Assembly: GCA_937891135.1 (NCBI GenBank)
Contig: CALAFB010000021.1
Coordinates: 1 to 10,190, forward strand
Direction: 5' to 3'
DNA length: 10,190 nt
Source of the DNA: an uncultured Elusimicrobium sp.
Lineage (GTDB): Bacteria; Elusimicrobiota; Elusimicrobia; Elusimicrobiales; Elusimicrobiaceae
The notes under the pieces are model-generated. The model saw only the letters and a list, made by a program, of their open reading frames with translations. It had not been told where the DNA came from and did not search any database. This document shows, one piece after another, positions 1 through 7,115 of the stretch (within the stretch, counting starts at the first letter, position 1; each line of letters begins with the position of its first letter). A program made the position numbers and the translations under genes.

Positions 1-407
1 TCAAACGTACCGGTTTTGCAAGTTACCGCGCCGTCTTTGGCCTGGAACAGGATATTATTGTTAGCATCCCGCATATCTATGGTCTCTACGCCCAGGTTCT
101 TAATCAGCGCGTATTCGGCCAGCAGGATTTTGGTAGCCACAAGGTCGATGCTTTCGCCCAGCTGCCACAGGCCCTGCGCTTCGGAAATGGTGCTGCCGGG
201 GTAATTGTTCGCGGTCTTGCTGTGCGACACCTTGCAGACGTAATAATAGTCATTGTACAGCACTACGTCCAGGTAGGTTTCGCCGGTGCCGCCTGCCTGA
301 AAAGGATAACCCACGGCGCAGTCGCTCCAGGCTTGCGGGCCACGGAGCGACGCGCCACGGTCTCCCTTTTTAAGAAACTTTACTGTACGTGTACACGATA
401 AACCCAT
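1..407 (-). CDS. Tail fibre-like protein, 3' end cut off by the window edge
   Basis: An open frame starts at ATG (405-407), 5 bp after the stop of the preceding gene, and stays open for 135 codons to the left edge, so the C-terminus is missing. The N-terminus (residues 6-14) reads TRTVKFLKK and resembles the start of the upstream 349-aa protein. A short GDRGAS stretch (15-20) could be a remnant of a collagen-like segment; this is speculative. Residues 41-87 form an aromatic-rich module with DVVLYNDYYYVCKVSH and, further on, LWQLGES, of a kind seen in Bacteroidota phage fibre and tip proteins. Residues 119-135 (ILFQAKDGAVTCKTGTF) resemble the beginning of a repetitive fibre shaft. I infer a virion adsorption protein at the tail tip that acts outside the cell. 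The family resemblance is from memory, so the specific role and any receptor remain unknown. Confidence 0.72.
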   Translation of the reverse strand, partial: MGLSCTRTVKFLKKGDRGASLRGPQAWSDCAVGYPFQAGGTGETYLDVVLYNDYYYVCKVSHSKTANNYPGSTISEAQGLWQLGESIDLVATKILLAEYALIKNLGVETIDMRDANNNILFQAKDGAVTCKTGTF

Positions 408-412
408 ACGCC

Positions 413-1462
413 TTAGTCTCTTGCGGTTATCGTAACGGACACGTCGCCGCCTGCCTGTACGCAGTGTGCGCGGTTCACGGTGTAACTGGCCACGGGCGTG
501 GTGCGGTCGCTCTGGCTGTTGAGGTACACGCCGGCAGCATCTTTAAGCACGAAATAGAAAGTAGTGCTAAGGGCCTGCGTATTCGTGCCACGCTTAACCA
601 CTACCGGGGTGTAAACGACACTGCCGTTACCGTTGGTGTCTTCGGTAATCGCTTCGTCTTCGGGGTTCGGGTGCGGGTCAATGTCGAAAGGGTCGGAAGC
701 GTCCATAACGCCCTGTATGTCCTTGCCGATCTCAACGCCGCCACGGTACACAGTTACCCTAAATTCGCCGTACGTGTCAATGCTGGAAGCAGCCACAGTG
801 AGCGTACGCGCCGTCTGGCCCGAAAGGGTCTGCCAGCCGGTGGCACCCATCTTCTCCCAGGCATAGGTAAGGTCTGCGGAAAGCTCGTTGCCGGACTGGT
901 AGGCGTAGGCTTTCAGTATGCAGCTGTCGGATTTGTCCGTAATAACAAAATTCTTGTTATCGCCGGCCGCGATTGTAACGCGGTAGCTGCTGCCGGTCGC
1001 CTGCTGGATCGGGATAGTATAGCTGGCCTGGATCGTATCGGACTGCGTGCCGTAGCTAATCGTGGCTTCCATCTTGATAACCGCCGGGGCATAGTTGGAA
1101 AGCGCGGCTATGTTCTGGACGATTTTAATACCATAGTACAGCTGCGTGCCGCTGGGCGAAATCTTCTGGAAATAACCGGCAAACGTGCCTGCGCTGTTTG
1201 CGCCGTTCCAGGTAATCTTCGTGCCGTTGAAGTAATAGTCGATGCTGTCCGGGGTGGCCACGCCCTCAGCTACGCGCGAAGACGTGCAGACGAAATACAG
1301 TACAGGCTGCAAAGTCGCATAATTCGGACGTATAGCCGTAATGTCGTTCAGTGTGCCTTCCCATTCCTGGTACAGGTCGCCGCTCGGACTCATAATAACG
1401 GCGGTGTAGGTACCGGCTTTGGATATAAATTTTATAGTCCGGGTTGTACTTGCGCTGCTCAT
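413..1462 (-). CDS. Ig-like domain tail/structural protein (349 aa)
   Basis: The protein is beta-rich, has no signal peptide or membrane segment, and begins at ATG 3 bp after the upstream stop. Residues 1-17 carry TRTIKFISK, which matches the N-terminus of the next gene downstream. Residues 190-250 look like an immunoglobulin-like fold of the type common in phage tails: a YAWEKMGATGW core tryptophan strand, then LSGQTARTLTV, then YGEFRVTVYRGG. An acidic, proline-rich linker follows (255-275, with DIDPHPNPEDE). A last beta domain (about 278-349) ends in VSVTITARD. Ig-like domains on phage virions are known to decorate the tail or capsid and to bind carbohydrate or help adsorption. The position after the tape measure and hub genes supports a tail-tip or fibre-accessory role. 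No enzymatic motif is visible. I am sure of the gene and moderately sure it is a virion protein. Confidence 0.82.
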   Translation of the reverse strand: MSSASTTRTIKFISKAGTYTAVIMSPSGDLYQEWEGTLNDITAIRPNYATLQPVLYFVCTSSRVAEGVATPDSIDYYFNGTKITWNGANSAGTFAGYFQKISPSGTQLYYGIKIVQNIAALSNYAPAVIKMEATISYGTQSDTIQASYTIPIQQATGSSYRVTIAAGDNKNFVITDKSDSCILKAYAYQSGNELSADLTYAWEKMGATGWQTLSGQTARTLTVAASSIDTYGEFRVTVYRGGVEIGKDIQGVMDASDPFDIDPHPNPEDEAITEDTNGNGSVVYTPVVVKRGTNTQALSTTFYFVLKDAAGVYLNSQSDRTTPVASYTVNRAHCVQAGGDVSVTITARD

Positions 1463-1465
1463 AGC

Positions 1466-1876
1466 TTAGTCTTCGTTTTCGGGTTCGTTATCTTCCGTGC
1501 CGCTGTTGCCGTCTGTTTCGCCCTCTGCGGGGCTTTCTTCCTGCTGGGCGGGTTCTTCTACCTGCTCGACGTTATCGCCGCCCACAGGGGCGTTTTCTTC
1601 GCTTTCCTCTGCGGCCCGCGTCTCCACGATAAACCGGGGGTCTGTCGCGGTCGGCAGCGGACGCACTACGGTGCCGTCCTGTTCTTCGCGTGCTTCGTGC
1701 GGCATAAGGGCTATACCGCCGATCTGTGCCAGGGTGTCCGGCAGCTGGGTAAGCGGGCCGAAAGCCAGCATATCGGACTGCCACAAAAGGTAATTGCCGT
1801 CTGTAACCGTGTTACGGTCTCTCTCAATGCCCAAAAAGGCGGCTACTTTGGGATTTGCTTTAATGTAACGTGCCAT
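1466..1876 (-). CDS. Small tail-module protein with acidic C-terminal tail (136 aa)
   Basis: I recognise this as a small protein recurrent in Bacteroidota phage tail modules, but its function is unknown to me. The N-terminal part (1-87) looks folded, with conserved-looking blocks YIKANPKVAAFLG, DGNYLLWQSDMLAFGPL and GGIALMPHEAREEQDG. From residue 88 to the end the chain is disordered-looking: about 19 of the last 47 residues are Asp or Glu, and there is no Lys or Arg after Arg87. It lies between two structural genes, 19 bp after the upstream stop and 3 bp before the next start. AGGA sits 3 bases before the ATG, a weak ribosome-binding site. Such a tail could serve an assembly or chaperone role or mask a positively charged partner, but that is a guess. 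A minor virion protein is equally possible. Confidence 0.8.
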   Translation of the reverse strand: MARYIKANPKVAAFLGIERDRNTVTDGNYLLWQSDMLAFGPLTQLPDTLAQIGGIALMPHEAREEQDGTVVRPLPTATDPRFIVETRAAEESEENAPVGGDNVEQVEEPAQQEESPAEGETDGNSGTEDNEPENED

Positions 1877-1895
1877 AATTCCTATGCTTTAAGCG

Positions 1896-3059
1896 TTATT
1901 TTATCAGTAATACGTAACCGTCGCCGTCCTCAAACCAGGACGTACCGTTACCGTCTTCCCAGGGTGCCAGCGGGCCGGGGTCTTTAACTTCCACGCCGAT
2001 AACCGCGCCGTATAATTCGCTCATAGCGGCGGTGGGGATTGTCGGGGCGAAGCCGATGGCCACCTGCTGGTAGCTGGCGGGGGTTCCGCTGGCTATGTTG
2101 GTGCCGATATACCACAGCGGCAGCAGTACGTTTTCGGGATTGTCCACCGGGCCGTTTACGTCCCATACGTACACTTCCGGACAAACCGCCAGGATGCCCG
2201 GCGGGATATTGACAGGCAGGCCCACTATCTCGTACTCGTACTTAGGGAGACGGCGTACAAAGGCCACGATAGCCTGCGGCGCGGCGGCAGTAAGGGTAAC
2301 GCTCCCAGGGCTTCCGTCCGGGTCGTACTTCGCGCGGCAGCGCAGTATTACACTGTCGCCCATAATGCTGCGGTTTACCGTGCAGCTGGCGCCGTCAGCG
2401 GCTACGGACAGCTCAAAATCGAAATCGTCCTGGCCTACTTCGGTAAAGGTGCCATCGGATCGCAGGACTTCCCAGACAAACTGCCGGTTAGCTGCCGCAC
2501 ACTCCGCAGCGCCTACACGCAAACTAGCGTGGACGGTCTGGCTGTCCGGGTCGATAAGCGGGTTATAAATCGTCTGGTCTGCCGCGTCCAGCAGCAGTTC
2601 GGGCATATAGGCCGTGGAGTTACCGCACTTCACGATATGCGTAGCGTGGATAACCACTACCTGGTTAGTGCGGTCGTCCAGATATTCGGCGTAAAATTCC
2701 AGCGTAATAGGAATATCCGGCTGGGCGTTTTTCTTAACCTTGATACGCCCGGCCTGGCCGCCGCTGGTAGTTACTTCGTAGTCGGTGTTTTCGGCCAAAA
2801 TAAGGGTTCGCACGCCGCTTATAATTTCGTACCACTTGACGTTTGCAAGCAGGGTGTTTATGTTACCGGGGCTTACTATTTCGTCTTTGTCCAGACGGCT
2901 TACCTGCGGCTGCAAAATAAGCGGCACCAGGGTATAATCCGGGGTAAACTCGTCCGCGTCGCCGTTATAGTTCTGCTTATCCGGTACGCTGCCATCCACA
3001 GATATAGTGATATTCAGCTGTAACGGCTTAAAATTGAAGTCGAAGCGTTTTGTTTTCAT
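1896..3059 (-). CDS. Beta-rich phage tail structural protein (387 aa)
   Basis: The ATG follows the upstream stop by 5 bp, and no Shine-Dalgarno sequence is visible. The protein begins MKTKRFDFNFKPLQLNITIS, so there is no signal peptide and no membrane helix. The sequence suggests successive beta-sandwich units. The first (about 65-145) contains VKWYEIISGVRTL and a conserved-looking HATHIVKCG end. The second (about 175-265) has FVWEVLRSDG followed by GDSVILRCRAKYD, a tryptophan and cysteine arrangement like an Ig fold. The third (about 270-387) is rich in proline and aromatic residues and ends WFEDGDGYVLLIK. I know of no enzyme motif in it. Its place in the tail operon, downstream of the hub and fibre genes, makes a tail-tip or fibre-network component most likely. 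The exact role is inferred from context only. Confidence 0.8.
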   Translation of the reverse strand: MKTKRFDFNFKPLQLNITISVDGSVPDKQNYNGDADEFTPDYTLVPLILQPQVSRLDKDEIVSPGNINTLLANVKWYEIISGVRTLILAENTDYEVTTSGGQAGRIKVKKNAQPDIPITLEFYAEYLDDRTNQVVVIHATHIVKCGNSTAYMPELLLDAADQTIYNPLIDPDSQTVHASLRVGAAECAAANRQFVWEVLRSDGTFTEVGQDDFDFELSVAADGASCTVNRSIMGDSVILRCRAKYDPDGSPGSVTLTAAAPQAIVAFVRRLPKYEYEIVGLPVNIPPGILAVCPEVYVWDVNGPVDNPENVLLPLWYIGTNIASGTPASYQQVAIGFAPTIPTAAMSELYGAVIGVEVKDPGPLAPWEDGNGTSWFEDGDGYVLLIK

Positions 3060-3064
3060 ATCGT

Positions 3065-4792
3065 CTAATACTCAAAATTTGCGGTATCTGTAGCTGCGGG
3101 CGTGCCGGTCGCACCGTCCCGCAGGGTAACAGTGGCCGTAAAGCGAAGTACCGGCGGAATATAGCCGTTAAAATCGCAGTCGTCCACGGTAAGGTCTATG
3201 GATTTGCCAATGATGCCACCGGGCGCAGCACCGGCACGCCGCAAGGCCCAGGCGTTATCGCTGGCCGTACGCGGGTTTCCGTCCAGGTCTTCGCTGTAAC
3301 GTGTCCAAACTACGTCAGCGTCCAGAATATCGGCTGTTATAACCTGGTTGTAAAGCTTTGCGATAACGCGCAGCGTAACGGCGAAGCGGTCTGGATCGAA
3401 AAGGTAATCTGTGTCGGCAAACTCTACGGTAAATTCCGGGTTGCCCTCAACCATCGCCCAGTCGGTGCTATTCCAGGCGGGGGCGTCCGTAGTGCCGGTA
3501 TTCATACACCGCCACTTGCAGCCCAGGTACCAAACGTCGGAAGTCTCATATACGCCGGTGTCCGGGTTCACGGCGGCGCAATAGTATGTAGCGCTAGCGT
3601 CATACGCGCCCCTGTCCACGTACTCTACCACAGGCTGGCCCTGGTAGTTGATACGTATAATATCCTGCACGATAAGACCACGTGCGTAGACGTAATCCTG
3701 GCTAGGGTTTATCGGCAGGTCTAAGGCCCGCAGGAAATCCGGTATGGTGCCAAAGGTCGCGCCATAGTTCGTGCGGTCTATGATAGGCTTTGTAACGCCG
3801 GTAAGGTGTACTATGCGGCCCTCTGTGGAAGACAGGAAAAGGCAGCTTTGCCGGGTGGTGTCCGTCTGGTGGCCCCATCGGGCTATTTTCATAAGCTCGC
3901 ACGGCGGGTAATTCGTGCCGCCGGGTACCTGGTTGCCGGGGTACAGCTGTACTTCCAGGTAGTTGCTGGCAGGGTTCACGCTGTTTACCCTAAACCAGGA
4001 CGTATACAGGGCCACGTTATTGCCCTGGCTGGCCATACCCAGCGCAGCCGCACCCAGGTTGTTTACAATACCCTTTAACACGCTGCCAGCAGATATGGCC
4101 GTAAAATAACCGTCATACTTGCTGTGCAGGTGCAGGCCATACGTACCGTCGCCCAGATCGTCGATGCTGTCTATGGTGTCGGCTTCCGTCAGCAGCTGGT
4201 CGCCCTCGATAGCGGACAGACGGTTAATAATCAGTTCTACGGCTTCAAAGTACGTACGCACCCGGACGCTTTCAAATTCGGCATTGCCGTTAGCATCCAC
4301 GCCGCCGCCAGTACCGCCGTAAAGCGACCGGACGAAAGTACCAAACTGCGCTTCGTCCTGGAAGACGGCCACGCCCACAGCGGTAAGGCCCTGCGAAAAA
4401 GTTATACGGCCGGCGGCTACGTCATCCGCGGTCTTAGACAGGAAATACCCCCAAACAGGGCCATTGGGCGTAATGTCGTTCGCTGTATCCGCGTATCCGG
4501 CCTTTACCTTTTCGGTAACGCTTTCCGTGGTGGGGTTCCCGGTCTCTGCGTCGGTAACTTCTTTAAGCTGGGTAAGATATTCATACCCGGCCGCGTCGAT
4601 AGTAATAGCGTCCAGGGCCGGTTTATTGGCGTGCGTATGGCCGTCGCCGCTGGCGGGTGTACTGCCGCCACCGGAAATGTTTACCACGGTACTGCCGCCG
4701 CTGGTGCCGGTCGCGCCCAGCTCGCGCAGGCGTTTGCTGCGGGGCCGGGGGTCGCGCAGATTGGTAACCAGTGTAAATTCTTTATCCGCCAT
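3065..4792 (-). CDS. Tail fibre / tail-tip adsorption protein (575 aa)
   Basis: The gene starts at ATG 6 bp after the hub gene stop. Residues 1-48 are a basic, then Gly/Ser/Thr-rich arm (SGGSTVV, GGGSTPASG) that probably attaches the protein to the tail. GDGHTHANKPALDAI (49-63) is the His-x-His motif with an NKxxLDxI continuation found in many tail fibre and tip proteins; such His pairs coordinate metal in some phage fibre trimers. Residues 96-135 (KAGYADTA, FLSKTADDVAAGRITF) and 210-246 (DGTYGLHLHSKYDGYF, VLKGIVNNL) are of the kind seen in Bacteroidota phage tip proteins. Residues 393-450 hold an aromatic and cysteine-rich module (YYCAAV, WYLGCKWRCM, WNSTDWAMVEG) that may be a carbohydrate-binding unit. 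The last 120 residues are beta-rich. I infer a structural protein of the adsorption apparatus. Receptor binding is plausible but not shown. Confidence 0.82.
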   Translation of the reverse strand: MADKEFTLVTNLRDPRPRSKRLRELGATGTSGGSTVVNISGGGSTPASGDGHTHANKPALDAITIDAAGYEYLTQLKEVTDAETGNPTTESVTEKVKAGYADTANDITPNGPVWGYFLSKTADDVAAGRITFSQGLTAVGVAVFQDEAQFGTFVRSLYGGTGGGVDANGNAEFESVRVRTYFEAVELIINRLSAIEGDQLLTEADTIDSIDDLGDGTYGLHLHSKYDGYFTAISAGSVLKGIVNNLGAAALGMASQGNNVALYTSWFRVNSVNPASNYLEVQLYPGNQVPGGTNYPPCELMKIARWGHQTDTTRQSCLFLSSTEGRIVHLTGVTKPIIDRTNYGATFGTIPDFLRALDLPINPSQDYVYARGLIVQDIIRINYQGQPVVEYVDRGAYDASATYYCAAVNPDTGVYETSDVWYLGCKWRCMNTGTTDAPAWNSTDWAMVEGNPEFTVEFADTDYLFDPDRFAVTLRVIAKLYNQVITADILDADVVWTRYSEDLDGNPRTASDNAWALRRAGAAPGGIIGKSIDLTVDDCDFNGYIPPVLRFTATVTLRDGATGTPAATDTANFEY

Positions 4793-4798
4793 AGCCCG

Positions 4799-7114
4799 CT
4801 ATTCCGCTTTATCGTATTCGTCCGGGCGCAGCTCCACTATCGTAACGTCGGACGTGTCCGCGATAGTGTCCATAACTTCGCCCTGCATAAGAAACAGTTT
4901 ATCGCCCTGGTTCTGTTCGGTGTACACCTTTAACCCGCCGGCCGGCAGTTCCGCTTCGCCGCTAAGGGTGGTGCGCCGCTGCGCAAACTGGCTGTACAGT
5001 GTACCTATCAGCAGTTCTTCTGCCTGCGTAGTCCGTCCGGCCCTGGTAAGCTGCTTTAACTGCTGGCCGTTGCTGGTAAAGAAAAACGCGCCGCGCGCTG
5101 TGGGTACGCCGTCTTTGTGGGTTCCGCAGATCGTGTCCAGATCAATGCTTTCTTTGGCGGCGGCATTGATTTCGGCCTGGTATTCCACGTCGTCAGTGCT
5201 TACGCCCATATCAAACTGCCGCCGGTTCACGATCTCAAACTGTGGGAGCTTGAAAAGGATAATACCCACTTTCTGCCACAAGTCCTTTGTGTTAGGCGTG
5301 CTGCCACTGCTGGGCAAATTATTGGAGCCATCCCGGATTATCCAGCCCTTGCAGACCTCTAGCCACAGCTGGCCGCCACGCGCGCTGCTGGGATATGGTA
5401 CGTACTGGCCGTCTTCACACTCTTTTAGCAGGGTTGTTATCTTTCCGGTGTAAGCGTTCTTAGCCGGGCGGTTGGTCTTCCATCCCAAAACAGCGGGCGC
5501 GTCGTCTTCCGCGTTGGACTTATCCCAATATCCGAAATAACCCCACGTTGAAGTACCAGAAACCCAGCTTCCGTACGTCGCTTCCAGCGTCTTTACCGGG
5601 TTACTACTAATATCCTGCGCCACGATTGTACGGTTAGTCCAGGTATAGACGGTATTAGAGCCGTCCGGCTGAAACTTAAGCCTTACTGGGATATACAGGA
5701 AATTACCGTAGCTGCCCCACTGCTTATACCAATCTTCCTGTTTCATTCCTTTAATAAGGTTGCTTGCGCTTTCAAAAGGATTAAACCGGCAGTCCATAAG
5801 CAGCGGCAGCGTTACACGCATAAGCAGATCACCGGTATTATCTACCGGCGGTATCCATATCTTTTCACTTGTAAATAGCTTTTCCCCACAGGCCGCCAGC
5901 GTGCCGCCCAGCACGGTATCCAGGTTAGTGCCAAAAGCGTTATCTATGGAAGTAATTGCTACACCCTGTAAACCACGCACAGCCCAGCTAAGGGATTTTG
6001 TATCACTCCACCGCTGCTTATTCCCATAGCCGTAGTACGCCGTCCAGACTACCGCGATACCCTCGCTTTCCTGGCCGTCGTTCTGTTCCACGATCTTAAA
6101 GAATTTGATACCGGAAGCGTCCAGCGTAGCGTTTTCGCCGTATTGCTGGTCGCACAGCCACAGTGTAAACCCTGCATCCGTAGCGTCAATCCAGTCGTAC
6201 AGCTCAGTGCTGTAGTGGTAGCTGTAATACTGGCAGTTTCCAAACGTAGCCGGATTGGTGCTGTTTATGTTTACCAGGTTCTTGTCCACGTCCTGCGTCC
6301 AGCAATCTTCGGGGCCTTGCTTACCGGCTTGCGCGTAGGTGTTCCAGGTAATCTTTACGTTATTGGCCACCTTATCGGTGCCCATCGTCTGGCTGCTGCC
6401 GTTCCACTCTATCGGTGCCTGGCTGGCCAGGGTATACAAACCGTTGAGGTCATAAACCCAGATACGACCGTTACGCTGCACCATCCGCAGGCCCAGCGGC
6501 AAGAATATGCCCTCGATAACGTCTTTAAGGCTGCTGGCTATGCCGTCTTCGTCGTAGAAATTGTCGCTGCGCACACGCAGGCCGCCCAGGGTTAATTTAG
6601 TGCTGCCCAGGTAGGACGAAATCAGCGACTGGTCGATGCTGGTATAGTTAATCGTGCTACGGCTCAACGCGTCGCTGACGACCGCGTAAACGGTCTGCAT
6701 ATCGGCCAGATTATAGCTAAGACGGTCAAATATACCAAAGTCTGAAAAGGTCAGCGAGACAGGGTAATTTGCGGCCCTTTCGTAGGGTTCTTCGTAAAAT
6801 TCCGGATCCAGGGCACCAGACCAAAAAAGGAAACCGGCCCGGTAAACGTCCATACGGATTTTGCCCACCTCAATGCTGTATAAGTCTTCATAGGTACGGT
6901 CGCCGGGGCTTTCTACACGGATAGTTGCGGTAGAGCCGCACAGCACTTCTTCTTTGTCGGTTCGCTTCCACTCTATCAGCAGCGGTTCATCGGCTTCAAA
7001 GGTCAGCTCGCCCACGGAGGCAAACGCCTGGCTTGCTTCCTGCAAAATTTCCACGCGCCAGACTACGCCCGCGCGGCTCAGAAATTCGCCTGCGTATCGT
7101 AACTGCTTTGCCAT
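4799..7114 (-). CDS. Tail-tip / baseplate hub protein (771 aa)
   Basis: This is the gene directly after the tape measure, the place where siphophages encode distal tail and tail-associated (hub) proteins. The stop of the tape measure and this ATG are one base apart (TAAGATG), which suggests translational coupling. The N-terminal 140 residues (GELTFEADEPLLIEW, STATIRVESPGDRTYEDLY, GALDPEFYEEPYERAANY, LTFSDFGIFDRL) match a recurrent Bacteroidota prophage tail protein. Residues 190-260 (SSLKDVIEGIFLPLGLRMVQ, GRIWVYDLNGLY) resemble the hub-type beta domain that reads out a projected local structure. The C-terminal part (640-771: QLTRAGRTTQAEELL, SQFAQRRTTLSGEAELP, VTIVELRPDEY) is typical of the gp27-like end of such proteins. 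No peptidase or lysozyme motif is seen. The likely role is the ring that closes the tail tube and carries the fibres. The gene and its tail-tip location are well supported; the domain split is inferred. Confidence 0.85.
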   Translation of the reverse strand: MAKQLRYAGEFLSRAGVVWRVEILQEASQAFASVGELTFEADEPLLIEWKRTDKEEVLCGSTATIRVESPGDRTYEDLYSIEVGKIRMDVYRAGFLFWSGALDPEFYEEPYERAANYPVSLTFSDFGIFDRLSYNLADMQTVYAVVSDALSRSTINYTSIDQSLISSYLGSTKLTLGGLRVRSDNFYDEDGIASSLKDVIEGIFLPLGLRMVQRNGRIWVYDLNGLYTLASQAPIEWNGSSQTMGTDKVANNVKITWNTYAQAGKQGPEDCWTQDVDKNLVNINSTNPATFGNCQYYSYHYSTELYDWIDATDAGFTLWLCDQQYGENATLDASGIKFFKIVEQNDGQESEGIAVVWTAYYGYGNKQRWSDTKSLSWAVRGLQGVAITSIDNAFGTNLDTVLGGTLAACGEKLFTSEKIWIPPVDNTGDLLMRVTLPLLMDCRFNPFESASNLIKGMKQEDWYKQWGSYGNFLYIPVRLKFQPDGSNTVYTWTNRTIVAQDISSNPVKTLEATYGSWVSGTSTWGYFGYWDKSNAEDDAPAVLGWKTNRPAKNAYTGKITTLLKECEDGQYVPYPSSARGGQLWLEVCKGWIIRDGSNNLPSSGSTPNTKDLWQKVGIILFKLPQFEIVNRRQFDMGVSTDDVEYQAEINAAAKESIDLDTICGTHKDGVPTARGAFFFTSNGQQLKQLTRAGRTTQAEELLIGTLYSQFAQRRTTLSGEAELPAGGLKVYTEQNQGDKLFLMQGEVMDTIADTSDVTIVELRPDEYDKAE

Positions 7115-7115
7115 C

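Noticed and set aside
388..397. Perfect 10-base palindrome CGTGTACACG
   Set aside because: It lies inside the first codons of the left-edge gene. It is short and single-copy, with no second half-site or T-tract, so chance is the simplest reading.
389..1987. A 532-codon open frame on the plus strand
   Set aside because: It is antisense to three well-supported tail genes and crosses their boundaries. Its translation shows no recognisable domain, and all credible genes are on the other strand. Long antisense frames are expected from the codon bias of GC-rich genes.
1..4792. Possible diversity-generating retroelement target in the fibre genes
   Set aside because: Such elements are common in Bacteroidota phages, but there is no reverse transcriptase, no template repeat and no C-type lectin-like variable end in the window.
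4464..5453. A 329-codon plus-strand frame opposite the 575-aa and 771-aa genes
   Set aside because: It is antisense to both genes and spans their junction. Its Ser-rich translation has no family resemblance.
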